The position numbers and the translations under genes are program-made. DNA of 64,000 bases, taken from positions 21,059-85,058 of the forward strand of contig NZ_JAALFE010000019.1 of the NCBI RefSeq assembly GCF_011059185.1, written 5' to 3'. This stretch comes from Paragemmobacter kunshanensis (GTDB taxonomy: Bacteria; Pseudomonadota; Alphaproteobacteria; Rhodobacterales; Rhodobacteraceae). This document shows positions 8,038-16,935 of this stretch, one piece after another. Within the stretch, counting starts at the first letter, position 1. Each line of letters begins with the position of its first letter. Under the pieces are notes generated by a model. That model was not told the origin of the DNA and ran no database searches. It worked only from the letters and a program-made list of their open reading frames with translations.

Positions 8038-8541
8038 CTATTCCACGCCCTGCGCATTCCACAGCGGCACGGTCGAGATCGACATCTTCGCCGATCCTTC
8101 CGTCACCTCGCGGGCATGGGCCAGATAGATCAGCGTCCGGTTCGCCTCGTCATAGATGCGCGTGATCGAAAGCGACTTCAGAAGCAGCGACTGCCGCTCG
8201 GAAAAGATCTCCTCCCCCTCCGGCCCGCGGCGGATGTCGCCCAGGGTGATCGGCCCGGTCTGGCGGCAGGCGATGGAGGAATTCGACGGATCCTCGAACC
8301 AGTTTCCCTGCACCAGCCGGTCGATGGTGGAGCGTTCGAAATAAGCCAGATGGCAGGTCACCCCCGCCACGTCGGGATCCGGCAGGGCTTCGATCAGGAT
8401 GTCATTGCCGATCCAGTCCACGCCGATGCTGCCCACCTCCTCGGCCCCCGCGGAAAAGGGGGCAAGGAAGGCCGAAAGGATCAGCGCGGCAAGGGCAGGG
8501 CGGCGGGGCAGGGCAGGCGTTCCGGGCAGGATGGGCATCAT
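8038..8541 (-). CDS. creA: CreA family periplasmic protein
   Basis: Conserved exported protein of unknown biochemical function, named after the E. coli cre locus. 167 residues from the ATG at 8541, chosen because a strong Shine-Dalgarno (gaggag) lies seven bases upstream; the open frame extends further but without support. An N-terminal signal peptide is visible (basic start, then ALAALILSAFLAPFSAGAEE). Family blocks: VGSIGVDWIGNDILIEAL, GVTCHLAYFERSTIDRL, FEDPSNSSIACRQTGPI, and the C-terminal STVPLW. It is divergent from nuoA and convergent with the aminotransferase gene, so probably monocistronic. Confidence 0.9.
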   Translation of the reverse strand: MMPILPGTPALPRRPALAALILSAFLAPFSAGAEEVGSIGVDWIGNDILIEALPDPDVAGVTCHLAYFERSTIDRLVQGNWFEDPSNSSIACRQTGPITLGDIRRGPEGEEIFSERQSLLLKSLSITRIYDEANRTLIYLAHAREVTEGSAKMSISTVPLWNAQGVE

Positions 8542-8702
8542 GGGGCTCCTCGGTCGGGGATGGGGCGAGACAATCGCAAAGCCGCCCCGGATGCCAGTGC
8601 CTTGGTCGCCGGGCGGCAGATTGCGGCTTGTCCGACAGAAACGCTCGGCGACTCGCTTCGCGATATCCGTTCCCTGCCGGTGCCGCGCCGCGGCATCCCG
8701 CC

Positions 8703-8722
8703 TTGTGTGCCATGGCATACAA
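8703..8722. promoter_or_regulatory. 20-bp near-perfect palindrome, candidate operator
   Basis: TTGTGTGCCATGGCATACAA is symmetric about its centre with nine of ten pairs matching. It lies in the 324-base gap between divergent creA and nuoA, 162 bases from either start. Its form suits a dimeric regulator, for example of the GntR/FadR type; this is inference. Nothing else in the gap looks coding. Confidence 0.45.
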
Positions 8723-8768
8723 AGCCGAATTCCTGTCCCTTTCCACCCGCTTTTCGCCCTGCCTTCGG

Positions 8769-8797
8769 TTGACCCCGCCCGGGGGGAAGAGTAAACG
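8769..8797 (+). promoter_or_regulatory. Candidate sigma-70 promoter of the nuo operon
   Basis: TTGACC at 8769-8774, a 17-base spacer, and TAAACG at 8792-8797, upstream of the nuoA start at 8866. The -35 is close to consensus and the -10 is weak. It is the best match by eye in the creA/nuoA gap; other promoters are possible. Confidence 0.4.
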
Positions 8798-8865
8798 ATG
8801 CGCGAGAGATCAAGCGGCCCGCCAGTGGTTCGCAGCTCGCATGTCGCCAGCCGAAGGAGCGCCTC

Positions 8866-9231
8866 GTGGACCCAATCCTCCGAGAGTATCTTCCCATACT
8901 CATTCTTCTGGCCATCGCGGTCGGCCTTGGCCTTGTGCTGATGCTGGCGGCGGCGGTGCTGGCGGTGCGCAATCCGGACCCGGAAAAGGTGTCCGCCTAT
9001 GAATGCGGCTTCAACGCCTTTGACGATGCGCGGATGAAGTTCGACGTGCGGTTCTACCTCGTGTCGATCCTCTTCATCATCTTCGATCTGGAAGTGGCCT
9101 TCCTCTTCCCCTGGGCCGTCGCCTTCGGCGACATCAGCATGACGGGGTTCTGGTCGATGATGGTCTTCCTGGCCGTGCTGACCATCGGCTTTGCCTATGA
9201 ATGGAAGAAAGGAGCCCTGGAATGGGAGTGA
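8866..9231 (+). CDS. nuoA: NADH-quinone oxidoreductase subunit A
   Basis: Small membrane subunit (ND3 homologue) at the junction of complex I's hydrophilic and membrane arms. 121 residues, three membrane helices. Seen: the loop [35 protein letters not shown], given here only as its ends YECGF and IFDLEVAF, with the conserved Cys of the active/deactive-sensing loop and the acidic residues of the last helix. The start is GTG at 8866, six bases after a clear gaaggag. It is the first gene of the operon and overlaps nuoB by ten bases. Confidence 0.97.
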   Translation: MDPILREYLPILILLAIAVGLGLVLMLAAAVLAVRNPDPEKVSAYECGFNAFDDARMKFDVRFYLVSILFIIFDLEVAFLFPWAVAFGDISMTGFWSMMVFLAVLTIGFAYEWKKGALEWE

Positions 9232-9755
9232 GCACGTCCGCCAACCAGGCGGGTGGCGATCACGAGGTCGCCGTCCAGGCCCTGAACCGCGAATTGCAGG
9301 ACAAGGGTTTCCTGCTGACCTCGACCGAGGACATCATCAACTGGGCGCGGATCGGCAGCCTGCACTGGATGACCTTCGGCCTCGCCTGCTGCGCGGTGGA
9401 GATGATGCACACCTCCATGCCGCGCTATGACCTTGAACGCTTCGGCACCGCGCCGCGCGCCTCGCCCCGGCAGTCGGACCTGATGATCGTCGCAGGCACG
9501 CTGACGAACAAGATGGCCCCGGCCCTGCGCAAGGTCTATGACCAGATGCCGGAACCCCGCTATGTGATCTCCATGGGATCCTGCGCCAATGGCGGGGGGT
9601 ATTACCACTACTCCTATTCCGTCGTGCGCGGCTGCGACCGGGTGGTTCCCGTGGATATCTATGTCCCGGGCTGCCCGCCCACCGCCGAGGCGCTGCTTTA
9701 CGGCATCCTGCAGTTGCAGCGGAAGATCCGCCGCACCGGCACCATCACCCGCTGA
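9222..9755 (+). CDS. nuoB: NADH-quinone oxidoreductase subunit B
   Basis: Hydrophilic subunit that holds the terminal 4Fe-4S cluster N2, which reduces quinone. 177 residues from the ATG at 9222; an upstream ATG at 9201 is in frame, but the Shine-Dalgarno aaaggag at 9208-9214 sits seven bases before 9222. Cluster ligands are visible in [11 protein letters not shown], in [21 protein letters not shown] and in [20 protein letters not shown]. The tandem Cys-Cys pair is the family hallmark. It overlaps the end of nuoA, and nuoC follows after twelve bases. Confidence 0.97.
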   Translation: MGVSTSANQAGGDHEVAVQALNRELQDKGFLLTSTEDIINWARIGSLHWMTFGLACCAVEMMHTSMPRYDLERFGTAPRASPRQSDLMIVAGTLTNKMAPALRKVYDQMPEPRYVISMGSCANGGGYYHYSYSVVRGCDRVVPVDIYVPGCPPTAEALLYGILQLQRKIRRTGTITR

Positions 9756-9767
9756 GGAAGATCAGGC

Positions 9768-10367
9768 ATGTCCGAAGCCCTGCAAGAACTGGCGGCGCAT
9801 ATCACCTTCAAGCAGCCCGATGCCGTGGGCGCGGCCAGGGTGGCGCATGGCGAACTGACGCTCGAGGTCGAGCCGGACCACCTGCTGTCCCTGGTGGAAT
9901 TCCTGCGCACCGACAGCGCCTGCCGGTTCACCAGCCTGGTGGACATCACGGCCGTGGATTATCCCGAACGGGCCGAGCGGTTCGATGTCGTCTACCACTT
10001 CCTGTCGATGTATCAGAACCACCGCATCCGCCTGAAGATCGCGGTGGATACCGAAGGGATGGTGCCCTCGCTGACCGAGATCCACCCTTCGGCCAACTGG
10101 TTCGAACGCGAAGTGTTCGACATGTTCGGCATCCTCTTCTCGGGCCATCCCGACCTGCGCCGCATCCTCACCGATTACGGCTTCCGCGGCTTTCCGCTGC
10201 GCAAGGATTTCCCCACCACCGGCTATTCCGAGGTCCGCTATGACGAGGCGCAAAAGCGCGTCGTCTACGAACCCGTCAAGCTGGTGCAGGAATACCGCCA
10301 GTTCGATTTCATGTCGCCCTGGGAAGGGGCGGAATACATCCTGCCCGGCGACGAGAAGAAGGCCTGA
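9768..10367 (+). CDS. nuoC: NADH-quinone oxidoreductase subunit C
   Basis: Peripheral-arm subunit (30 kDa homologue) that packs against NuoD near the quinone site. 199 residues, a separate gene rather than a NuoCD fusion. The family signature is [19 protein letters not shown], followed by [20 protein letters not shown] and the C-terminal [12 protein letters not shown]. Start ATG at 9768 just after the nuoB stop. Unusually, the next gene is not nuoD but a sulfotransferase-like gene beginning three bases after the nuoC stop. Confidence 0.97.
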   Translation: MSEALQELAAHITFKQPDAVGAARVAHGELTLEVEPDHLLSLVEFLRTDSACRFTSLVDITAVDYPERAERFDVVYHFLSMYQNHRIRLKIAVDTEGMVPSLTEIHPSANWFEREVFDMFGILFSGHPDLRRILTDYGFRGFPLRKDFPTTGYSEVRYDEAQKRVVYEPVKLVQEYRQFDFMSPWEGAEYILPGDEKKA

Positions 10368-10370
10368 TCC

Positions 10371-11252
10371 GTGAGCGGAACGCCAACAGTCCTGTTCTGT
10401 GTGGGTGCGACAAAGGCAGGCACGTCCTGGCTTTATCGCCATCTGCACCGGCATCCGGATTGTCACCTCCGCTCGATCAAGGAACTGCATTACTTCGACA
10501 TGCTCGAATCCGGCACGCAGCGCCGCTTTCGCAAGCTGCTGCGCGAGAAGATCGCGCTTCTGCGCGCCGCCATCGCCGACGGCAACCCGCGCCCCTCGCT
10601 GGAGCGGCAGCTGCGCGATGCGCTGGACTGGAAGGCCGTGATCGGGGCCGAGGGCGAGAATCTCGACGCCTATCTCGGCTATCTGTCGAATGGCCGGGGC
10701 GCACGCCCGCTGGTGGCGGACATAACCCCCGCCTATGCCCTTCTGCCCGAGGCACGGCTTCACCGCATGTCCGAGGTCGCGCCGCGGACGCGCTTTCTCT
10801 ATCTGCTGCGCGATCCCGTCGCGCGGCTGTGGTCGCAGGCGCGGATGCTGGCGGCGCGGCGGATGGGGGATATCGCGGAATTCCCGGCCCTGGCGGCGCG
10901 GATGATGGAGACGATGATCACCGCGATCCGCGACGGCGTGCGCGACCGCGAGGATTACATCGGCGCGATTTCCCGCCTGCGCGCGGCCGTGGCGCCCGAC
11001 CGGCTGCTGATCCAGTTCCAGGAAGAGATGATGACATTGCCGGGCCTGTCGCGGCTGCAGGCCTTTCTCGGGATTTCCGATATCGCCGGGGATTTCGAAC
11101 ATCGCGTGCATGAAGGCACGCCGCTTTCCTTGCCCGATGATCTGCGGGCGCGGGCGCGGGTGGCGCTTGCGCCGCAATACGAATTCGTCGCCAGCCATTT
11201 CCCGGATCTTCCGGGCAACTGGCGGCAGAACATGACAGAGGTTCACGGATGA
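10371..11252 (+). CDS. Sulfotransferase-family protein inside the nuo operon
   Basis: Looks like a PAPS-dependent sulfotransferase, 293 residues. The 5'-phosphosulfate loop is [15 protein letters not shown] at residue 12 and the 3'-phosphate motif is [18 protein letters not shown] near residue 142. The fold between them fits the P-loop sulfotransferase family. The start is a GTG at 10371, three bases after nuoC, and the stop overlaps the nuoD ATG (ATGA), so it must be co-transcribed and translationally coupled with complex I subunits. No PAPS-making genes are nearby. The acceptor is unknown; it could modify a sugar, lipid or protein. Base composition looks like its neighbours, so it is not an obvious recent arrival. 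Confidence 0.85.
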   Translation: MSGTPTVLFCVGATKAGTSWLYRHLHRHPDCHLRSIKELHYFDMLESGTQRRFRKLLREKIALLRAAIADGNPRPSLERQLRDALDWKAVIGAEGENLDAYLGYLSNGRGARPLVADITPAYALLPEARLHRMSEVAPRTRFLYLLRDPVARLWSQARMLAARRMGDIAEFPALAARMMETMITAIRDGVRDREDYIGAISRLRAAVAPDRLLIQFQEEMMTLPGLSRLQAFLGISDIAGDFEHRVHEGTPLSLPDDLRARARVALAPQYEFVASHFPDLPGNWRQNMTEVHG

Positions 11253-12460
11253 TGGACGGCAGCTTCGACGATGCCCTGACGGGCGAACAGAAGATCCGCA
11301 ACTTCAACATCAACTTCGGGCCGCAGCACCCGGCGGCCCATGGTGTGCTGCGTCTTGTCCTGGAACTGGACGGCGAGATCGTGGAACGCTGCGATCCGCA
11401 TATCGGCCTGCTGCATCGTGGCACCGAAAAGCTGATGGAAAGCCGGACCTACCTGCAGAACCTGCCCTATTTCGACCGGCTGGATTACGTGGCCCCGATG
11501 AACCAGGAACATGCCTGGTGCCTGGCCATCGAAAAGCTGACCGGCACCATCGTGCCGCGCCGGGCCAGCCTGATCCGCGTGCTGTTCTCCGAAATCGGCC
11601 GCGTGCTGAACCACCTGCTGAACGTCACCACACAGGCGATGGACGTGGGCGCGCTGACGCCCCCGCTCTGGGGGTTCGAAGAGCGCGAACAGCTGATGGT
11701 CTTCTACGAACGGGCCTGCGGTGCGCGCCTGCACGCGGCCTATTTCCGCCCCGGCGGGGTGCATCAGGATCTGCCGCCCGCGCTTCTGGACGATATCGAC
11801 GCCTGGGCCGAGAAATTCCCCAAGGTGCTGGACGACATCGACACGCTGCTGACGGAAAACCGCATCTTCAAGCAGCGCAATGCCGATATCGGGATCGTCA
11901 CCGAAGAGGATATCCAGACCTGGGGCTATTCCGGCGTCATGGTGCGCGGATCGGGCCTCGCCTGGGACCTGCGCCGCAGCCAGCCCTATGAATGCTACGA
12001 TGAATTCGACTTCAAGATCCCTGTCGGCAAGAACGGCGATTGCTATGACCGCTATCTCTGCCGCATGGCCGAAATGCGCGAGTCGACCTCGATCATCCGG
12101 CAGGCCATCGCGAAACTGCGGGTGGAAAAGGGCGATGTGCTGGCCCGTGGCAAGATCACGCCGCCGAAACGGGCCGAGATGAAAACCTCGATGGAGGCGC
12201 TCATCCATCACTTCAAGCTTTACACCGAAGGTTTCCACGTCCCCGCGGGCGAGGTCTATGCCGCGGTCGAGGCGCCCAAGGGCGAATTCGGGGTCTACCT
12301 CGTCGCCGACGGCACCAACAAACCCTATCGCGCCAAGATCCGCGCGCCGGGATATCTGCACCTGCAATCCATGGATTACATCTGCAAGGGCCACCAGCTT
12401 GCCGACGTATCCGCCATCATCGGCACGATGGATGTCGTGTTCGGGGAGATCGACCGCTAA
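11249..12460 (+). CDS. nuoD: NADH-quinone oxidoreductase subunit D
   Basis: 49 kDa-type subunit that forms most of the quinone-binding cavity with NuoB. 403 residues, full length. Seen: [22 protein letters not shown] with the conserved His loop, [15 protein letters not shown], and the C-terminal [17 protein letters not shown] and [19 protein letters not shown] with the family's terminal Asp-Arg. Start ATG at 11249; a second ATG at 11252 is possible. The stop shares one base with the nuoE start (TAATG). Confidence 0.97.
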   Translation: MMDGSFDDALTGEQKIRNFNINFGPQHPAAHGVLRLVLELDGEIVERCDPHIGLLHRGTEKLMESRTYLQNLPYFDRLDYVAPMNQEHAWCLAIEKLTGTIVPRRASLIRVLFSEIGRVLNHLLNVTTQAMDVGALTPPLWGFEEREQLMVFYERACGARLHAAYFRPGGVHQDLPPALLDDIDAWAEKFPKVLDDIDTLLTENRIFKQRNADIGIVTEEDIQTWGYSGVMVRGSGLAWDLRRSQPYECYDEFDFKIPVGKNGDCYDRYLCRMAEMRESTSIIRQAIAKLRVEKGDVLARGKITPPKRAEMKTSMEALIHHFKLYTEGFHVPAGEVYAAVEAPKGEFGVYLVADGTNKPYRAKIRAPGYLHLQSMDYICKGHQLADVSAIIGTMDVVFGEIDR

Positions 12461-13362
12461 TGCTGCGCCGCCTGCATCCCGTCCAACCGGACAGCTTCGC
12501 CTTCACGCCCGCCAATCTGGAATGGGCGAAAGGGCAGATTTCCAAATATCCCGAAGGCCGTCAGGCATCGGCCATCATCCCGCTTCTGTGGCGCGCGCAG
12601 GAACAGGAAGGCTGGCTGACGCGCAAGGCCATCGAATGCGTGGCCGACATGCTGGGCATGGCCTATATCCGCGCGCTGGAAGTGGCGACCTTCTACTTCA
12701 TGTTCCAGCTGCAACCCGTTGGCTCTGTTGCCCATATCCAGATCTGCGGCACCACCTCCTGCATGATCTGCGGGGCCGAGGAACTGATCGCCGTCTGCAA
12801 GGAACTGATCGCCCCCGCGCCGCATAGCCTGTCGGCGGATGGCAAGTTTTCCTGGGAAGAGGTGGAATGCATGGGCGCCTGCGCCAATGCGCCCATGGCC
12901 CAGATCGGCAAGGATTACTATGAGGATCTGACCGCCGCGAAGCTGCGCGACCTGATCGCCCGCTTCTCCAAGGGCGAAGTGCCGGTCCCCGGCCCGCAGA
13001 ACGGCCGCTATGCGGCCGAACCGCTGTCGGGGCTGACCTCGCTCAAGGAGTTCGAATCCGGCCGCCAGCAATACAATGCCTCGGCCCAGCTTGCGGTGGA
13101 TATCGGCGATACGGTGAAGCGGATCGACGGCACCGAAGTGCCGATCCTGACGCCCTGGCTGGGCAAGGCCGCAAAGCCTGCCGCCGCCGCAAGGCCGAAG
13201 GCCGCCAAGGCCGCCGCGCCTGAAAAGGCCGAAGCCGCGCCGAAGGCTGCGGCCAAGCCCGCGGCAAAGCCTGCCGCAAAGAAAGCAGCCACGCCGGAAA
13301 CGGCCCCGGCCACCGAAAAGAAGACCCGCGCCCCGCGCGCGAAAAAGACGGAAAAGGAATGA
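12460..13362 (+). CDS. nuoE: NADH-quinone oxidoreductase subunit E with Ala/Lys-rich tail
   Basis: 24 kDa-type subunit of the NADH-oxidising module; its thioredoxin-like fold binds the 2Fe-2S cluster N1a. 300 residues, longer than the roughly 170-240 of many NuoE proteins. Cluster Cys are in [14 protein letters not shown] and in [17 protein letters not shown]. From about residue 232 the chain becomes a low-complexity Ala/Lys/Pro-rich tail ending [12 protein letters not shown] recall that some Rhodobacter NuoE proteins carry long C-terminal extensions. The next gene has the same kind of linker followed by a small folded domain, which suggests a split extension. Confidence 0.95.
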   Translation: MLRRLHPVQPDSFAFTPANLEWAKGQISKYPEGRQASAIIPLLWRAQEQEGWLTRKAIECVADMLGMAYIRALEVATFYFMFQLQPVGSVAHIQICGTTSCMICGAEELIAVCKELIAPAPHSLSADGKFSWEEVECMGACANAPMAQIGKDYYEDLTAAKLRDLIARFSKGEVPVPGPQNGRYAAEPLSGLTSLKEFESGRQQYNASAQLAVDIGDTVKRIDGTEVPILTPWLGKAAKPAAAARPKAAKAAAPEKAEAAPKAAAKPAAKPAAKKAATPETAPATEKKTRAPRAKKTEKE

Positions 13363-13415
13363 CTGAACGGTAACGGAAGGGGCGGACCTGACGCCCCGGG
13401 AATAGGGACAAGCGC

Positions 13416-14162
13416 ATGAAACGAGTCGAAAACCTGAATGCTCCGTCACTGTCGGGATGGCTGATCGCCATCGCGGCCGGGGTCATTGCCTTTGCGGTGG
13501 CAAAGGTGGTCGGCCAGTTCGATTACACGACCTCCGGCTTCTTCGGGGTGGTCATCGCCCTTGTGGCCGGGCTTGTGCTGGGCATGCCCTGGGGCGCTGC
13601 CGACCGCATCCCCAAGCCGGAAGCCGACGCGCATCCCGAACCCGCCGCCGCCGAAGCCGCTTCCGCGCCGGCCGCCGCCGCCCCCATGCCCGAAGCTGTG
13701 GTGGCGCCCGTGGCGGTGATGTCGGCCCCCGTTGCTGCTGCACCCGCTGCTGCACCGGCAGCTGCACCGACGGCGGCACCCGTCTCCAGCCCGGCCCCTG
13801 CCGCGCCCGCCGCCAAGGCCGCCCCCGCCGCCAAGCCCAAGGCCGCCAAGCCCGCGGAGGCCACGCCCCCCGTCGGCGGCACGAAGCCCAAGGCGCTGAA
13901 GGCCGCGCGCAAGGGGGCCGCCGATGATCTGAAGGTCATCGAAGGCATCGGCCCCGCGCTGGAAAAGGTCTTGAATGAAAACGGAATTTTCCACATCGAC
14001 CAGATCGCGCAATGGGGCGCGGCCGAAGTGGAATGGATGGACGGCAACCTGAAAGGGTTCAAGGGCCGCGTCACCCGCGACAAATGGGTGGCACAGGCCA
14101 GACTGATCGGCGAGGTGGGGCTGGAGGAATTCCTCCGCCGCGCCAAGACGAACGATTACTGA
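13416..14162 (+). CDS. Membrane-anchored protein with C-terminal helix-hairpin-helix-like domain
   Basis: 248 residues, function unknown. Two membrane helices (about 13-33 and 41-58) are followed by an Ala/Pro/Lys-rich linker to about residue 168. A compact C-terminal domain begins DDLKVIEGIGPALEKVLNEN and contains IDQIAQW and FKGRVTRDKWVAQARLIGE. This domain is the one often annotated as an L21-like or HhH module in alphaproteobacteria, and it also appears at the end of long NuoE proteins (from memory). Lying directly between nuoE and nuoF, it is a candidate membrane-tethered accessory factor of complex I. The start at 13416 is 53 bases after nuoE. Confidence 0.75.
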   Translation: MKRVENLNAPSLSGWLIAIAAGVIAFAVAKVVGQFDYTTSGFFGVVIALVAGLVLGMPWGAADRIPKPEADAHPEPAAAEAASAPAAAAPMPEAVVAPVAVMSAPVAAAPAAAPAAAPTAAPVSSPAPAAPAAKAAPAAKPKAAKPAEATPPVGGTKPKALKAARKGAADDLKVIEGIGPALEKVLNENGIFHIDQIAQWGAAEVEWMDGNLKGFKGRVTRDKWVAQARLIGEVGLEEFLRRAKTNDY

Positions 14163-14169
14163 GGCGGGA

Positions 14170-14394
14170 ATGGCTACGCCCAGCGATCAGGACAAGGCCC
14201 TTGCACGGCAGGCGCGCAGCGTCGCCTTCGTGCTGGCGGGGACCATGGTCCTGTGGATGGGGGCAAGCTTTCTCGGGGGAAGGTTCGGCTGGGAAACCCG
14301 CTTCGCCTTCCTCTTCGACCTCGCAGCCATCGCCGCGTTCATCTGGGCGCTGGTCGTGACATACGGGATCTGGCGCAAGCGCCGGGGCAATTGA
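14170..14394 (+). CDS. Small two-helix membrane protein, DUF5337-like
   Basis: 74 residues, starting seven bases after the previous stop behind a ggcggga-type ribosome site. Two membrane helices are evident, [19 protein letters not shown] and [20 protein letters not shown], with a charged N-terminus and the basic end WRKRRGN. I recognise it as the DUF5337-type protein found in Rhodobacterales nuo operons (from memory, not searched). Function unknown; its conserved position suggests a supernumerary subunit or assembly factor of complex I. Confidence 0.75.
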   Translation: MATPSDQDKALARQARSVAFVLAGTMVLWMGASFLGGRFGWETRFAFLFDLAAIAAFIWALVVTYGIWRKRRGN

Positions 14395-14404
14395 GGGGCA
14401 AGAC

Positions 14405-15700
14405 ATGCTCAAGGATCAGGACCGCATCTTCACCAACCTCTACGGGATGCATGACCGCACCCTTGCCGGGGCGAAGAAGCGCGGCCATTGGGACGGCACC
14501 GCCGACATCATCAAGCGTGGCCGCGACACGATCATCGAACAGGTCAAGGCCTCGGGCCTGCGGGGCCGTGGCGGCGCGGGCTTCCCGACGGGTCTGAAAT
14601 GGTCCTTCATGCCCAAGCAGAGCGATGGTCGCCCGTCCTATCTGGTGGTGAACGCCGACGAATCCGAACCCGGCACCTGCAAAGACCGGGAAATCATGCG
14701 GCACGATCCGCATACCCTGATCGAAGGCTGCCTGATCGCCTCCTTCGCGATGGGCGCGAATGCCTGCTACATCTACATCCGCGGCGAATACATCCGCGAG
14801 CGCGAGGCGCTGCAGGCTGCCATCGACGAATGCTACGACGCGGGCCTTCTGGGCAAGAACGCCGCGAAGTCGGGCTGGGATTTCGACCTTTATCTGCATC
14901 ACGGTGCAGGTGCCTATATCTGCGGCGAGGAAACCGCGCTGCTGGAATCCCTCGAAGGCAAGAAGGGCATGCCCCGGATGAAGCCGCCCTTCCCGGCAGG
15001 GTCGGGCCTTTATGGCTGCCCGACCACGGTGAACAACGTCGAATCCATCGCGGTGGTCCCCACCATCCTGCGCCGTGGCCCCGAATGGTTCGCAGGCTTC
15101 GGCCGCCCGAACAACGCGGGGACAAAGCTCTTCGGCATCTCGGGCCACGTCAACAACCCCTGCGTGGTCGAAGAGGCGATGTCGATCCCGCTCAAGGAAC
15201 TGCTGGATCGCCACTGCGGCGGCGTGCGCGGCGGGTGGAAGAACCTCAAGGCCGTGATCCCCGGCGGATCGTCGGTGCCGCTGCTCACGCAGGCGCAATG
15301 CGATGACGCGATCATGGATTTCGACTGGCTTCGCGAACAGCGCTCGGGCCTCGGCACGGCGGCGGTGATCGTGATGGACCAGTCCACCGACGTCATCAAG
15401 GCGATCTGGCGGCTGTCCAAGTTCTACAAGCATGAAAGCTGCGGCCAATGCACCCCCTGCCGCGAAGGCACGGGCTGGATGATGCGCGTGATGGATCGTC
15501 TGGTCCGCGGCGAGGCCGAGGTCGAGGAAATCGACATGCTGCTGTCCGTGACGAAGCAGGTCGAAGGCCACACGATCTGCGCCCTTGGCGACGCGGCGGC
15601 ATGGCCGATCCAGGGCCTCGTACGCGCCTTCCGGGATGAGATCGAGGATCGCATCAAGGCGAAAAAGACGGGCCGCCTCTCGGCGGTCGCGGCGGAATAA
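14405..15700 (+). CDS. nuoF: NADH-quinone oxidoreductase subunit F
   Basis: 51 kDa-type subunit binding NADH, FMN and cluster N3; it takes the hydride from NADH. 431 residues. The glycine-rich nucleotide site is [16 protein letters not shown] near residue 50, [15 protein letters not shown] is the FMN site, and [20 protein letters not shown] follows. The N3 cluster motif is [16 protein letters not shown] plus the later Cys in [15 protein letters not shown]. Everything expected is present. The gene after it differs in composition (see 15707). Confidence 0.98.
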   Translation: MLKDQDRIFTNLYGMHDRTLAGAKKRGHWDGTADIIKRGRDTIIEQVKASGLRGRGGAGFPTGLKWSFMPKQSDGRPSYLVVNADESEPGTCKDREIMRHDPHTLIEGCLIASFAMGANACYIYIRGEYIREREALQAAIDECYDAGLLGKNAAKSGWDFDLYLHHGAGAYICGEETALLESLEGKKGMPRMKPPFPAGSGLYGCPTTVNNVESIAVVPTILRRGPEWFAGFGRPNNAGTKLFGISGHVNNPCVVEEAMSIPLKELLDRHCGGVRGGWKNLKAVIPGGSSVPLLTQAQCDDAIMDFDWLREQRSGLGTAAVIVMDQSTDVIKAIWRLSKFYKHESCGQCTPCREGTGWMMRVMDRLVRGEAEVEEIDMLLSVTKQVEGHTICALGDAAAWPIQGLVRAFRDEIEDRIKAKKTGRLSAVAAE

Positions 15701-15706
15701 ATTCAT

Positions 15707-16090
15707 ATGACGCATCAAGCTACGATCATTACCGCCTCCTTGACCGGTCTTGCTACCGGCCAGATGGTGTTTGCTGATCCGCTGTTGCGTCAGTGTGGCG
15801 AGTTCCACATCGATTTGCGTCGTTCAACCCAGACCGTTGAGGGTAAAGATCGTTTGATCGAAATCGTCCAGTTCGATGAAGAAAGTCGCCGTTTCGGCGT
15901 AATGATTTCTCCGGCAGACGGCTTAACGGGCTCTAGTGCCAACGTCATTGCGATAATGTCTGCGGATATTGTCTGCATGCACCTTGATGCTCGTGTGAGC
16001 GAAACACGTCCGGCTGTGCGCGAGGGCGACGGTTGGCTTGTGGACAGCGGATGCGAAGGGCACTTGGTCCGGCTGGAGGAGAAGTGTTGA
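15707..16090 (+). CDS. Unknown protein, more AT-rich than its neighbours
   Basis: 127 residues with no family I recognise. It may start with a weak signal peptide (TIITASLTGLATGQMVFADP). Later it has three scattered Cys residues and ends LVRLEEKC. Codon use differs clearly from the flanking nuo genes: cgt, gtt, gat, ttg, tta, tct and gct are frequent, where neighbours use C- or G-ending codons. No good Shine-Dalgarno precedes the ATG at 15707, seven bases after nuoF. Its stop overlaps the TTG of the next gene. It could be a recent arrival or a fast-evolving orphan; that it is expressed is inferred from operon position. Confidence 0.55.
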   Translation: MTHQATIITASLTGLATGQMVFADPLLRQCGEFHIDLRRSTQTVEGKDRLIEIVQFDEESRRFGVMISPADGLTGSSANVIAIMSADIVCMHLDARVSETRPAVREGDGWLVDSGCEGHLVRLEEKC

Positions 16091-16347
16091 TCGAAAATCT
16101 CACCCGGATCGGAACCTTTGGCGCAATGGTCAGCCTTTCTGCGTGCGCGTCTGCTGTTCCTGTCGCACCGGAAGCGGCTGCGCCCCTGACCGTGGTGCGC
16201 CAAGGCGCGCCCTACGCGAATTGGGAAGGCGCCGCCGCAAGGAAGCAGGCCGAGGCGGAATGCGCCGCGCTGGGCAAATCCCTGCGCCCGTCGATCTATG
16301 ACCGCTATCAGGGCGGCGCATGGGTCTATGTGGAGGGCTGCGCATGA
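16084..16347 (+). CDS. Small predicted lipoprotein
   Basis: About 87 residues. Signal sequence NLTRIGTFGAMVSLSAC ends in a lipobox (LSAC), so an outer- or inner-membrane lipoprotein is predicted. The mature part contains ANWEGAAARKQAEAECAALG and ends YQGGAWVYVEGCA, with two further Cys that could pair. The start is ambiguous: GTG at 16084 lies four bases after ggagg, and TTG at 16087 lies seven bases after it and overlaps the upstream stop; an ATG further upstream lacks a ribosome site. Family unknown to me. It belongs to the string of small exported proteins in this operon. Confidence 0.6.
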   Translation: MLIENLTRIGTFGAMVSLSACASAVPVAPEAAAPLTVVRQGAPYANWEGAAARKQAEAECAALGKSLRPSIYDRYQGGAWVYVEGCA

Positions 16348-16415
16348 CCCGTTATGCGATGACATCCGCCCACACCCGCGCTTGTGATGGCATAGCAGGG
16401 CGCATCTCCCCCAAA

Positions 16416-16438
16416 TCCTTGGCAGGAACTGCCAAGGA
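16416..16438 (+). promoter_or_regulatory. Hairpin overlapping the ribosome-binding site
   Basis: TCCTTGGCAG (16416-16425), GAA, CTGCCAAGGA (16429-16438) is a perfect 10-bp stem with a three-base loop. Its 3' arm contains the AAGGA of the Shine-Dalgarno aaggag (16434-16439) that serves the ATG at 16446. When folded, the stem would hide the ribosome site. It could equally be a processing or stability element. Confidence 0.5.
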
Positions 16439-16445
16439 GAAGGCC

Positions 16446-16847
16446 ATGAAACTGTCGCTCACCCTCGCCACCCTGATGATCGCCGCCCCGGCCCTTGCCG
16501 CCGACCTGCCGATCAACAAGGAACCGCATATCAACCACATCCTGCTGCAGGGCTTCATCGGCGATGCCATCGCCGACAACTGCCCCGCGCTGGAACCGCG
16601 CAAGCTGCGCGCGCTCGGTGAATTGAACAAGCTGCGCGCCTATGCGCAGGAGAAGGGCTATTCGGTCGCGGAAATCCGCGCCTTCGTCACGTCGGACACC
16701 GAAAAGGCGCGCGGCAAGGCCGAGGCGGCGGAGTGGCTGAAGGCCAAGGGGGCGGAACCCGGCAAGGAAGCCGAATACTGCCGCATCGGGCGGGAAGAGA
16801 TCGCGAAGGAGTCGCTGATCGGTTATCTGCTGAGGGATACCGAATGA
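16446..16847 (+). CDS. Exported small protein, DUF5333-like
   Basis: 133 residues from the ATG at 16446, six bases after aaggag. It has a clear cleavable signal peptide (MKLSLTLATLMIAAPALAA) and a mostly helical mature part starting DLPINKEPHINHILLQGFIG. Two Cys residues (DNCPALEPRK and AEYCRIGREE) could form a periplasmic disulfide. I recognise it as the DUF5333-type protein of Rhodobacterales nuo operons, from memory. Function unknown. The previous gene ends about 100 bases upstream, and the hairpin over its ribosome site suggests its own translational control. Confidence 0.8.
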   Translation: MKLSLTLATLMIAAPALAADLPINKEPHINHILLQGFIGDAIADNCPALEPRKLRALGELNKLRAYAQEKGYSVAEIRAFVTSDTEKARGKAEAAEWLKAKGAEPGKEAEYCRIGREEIAKESLIGYLLRDTE

Positions 16848-16930
16848 CCCAAGCGATGCAGGCCCCGGCACCTATGGAACAGGCGCAGCTGTGGAAATCC
16901 CACCGCTGCACCCAAGTGGCGGCGGAGTGA
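16844..16930 (+). CDS. Very short ORF (28 codons), doubtful
   Basis: ATG at 16844 overlaps the upstream stop as ATGA and the frame ends at 16930, five bases before the next start. The peptide MTQAMQAPAPMEQAQLWKSH continues to RCTQVAAE and shows no motif. Coupling geometry is good, but nothing else supports it. It may simply be a spacer that lets ribosomes reach the 16936 start. Confidence 0.25.
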   Translation: MTQAMQAPAPMEQAQLWKSHRCTQVAAE

Positions 16931-16935
16931 CGGGC

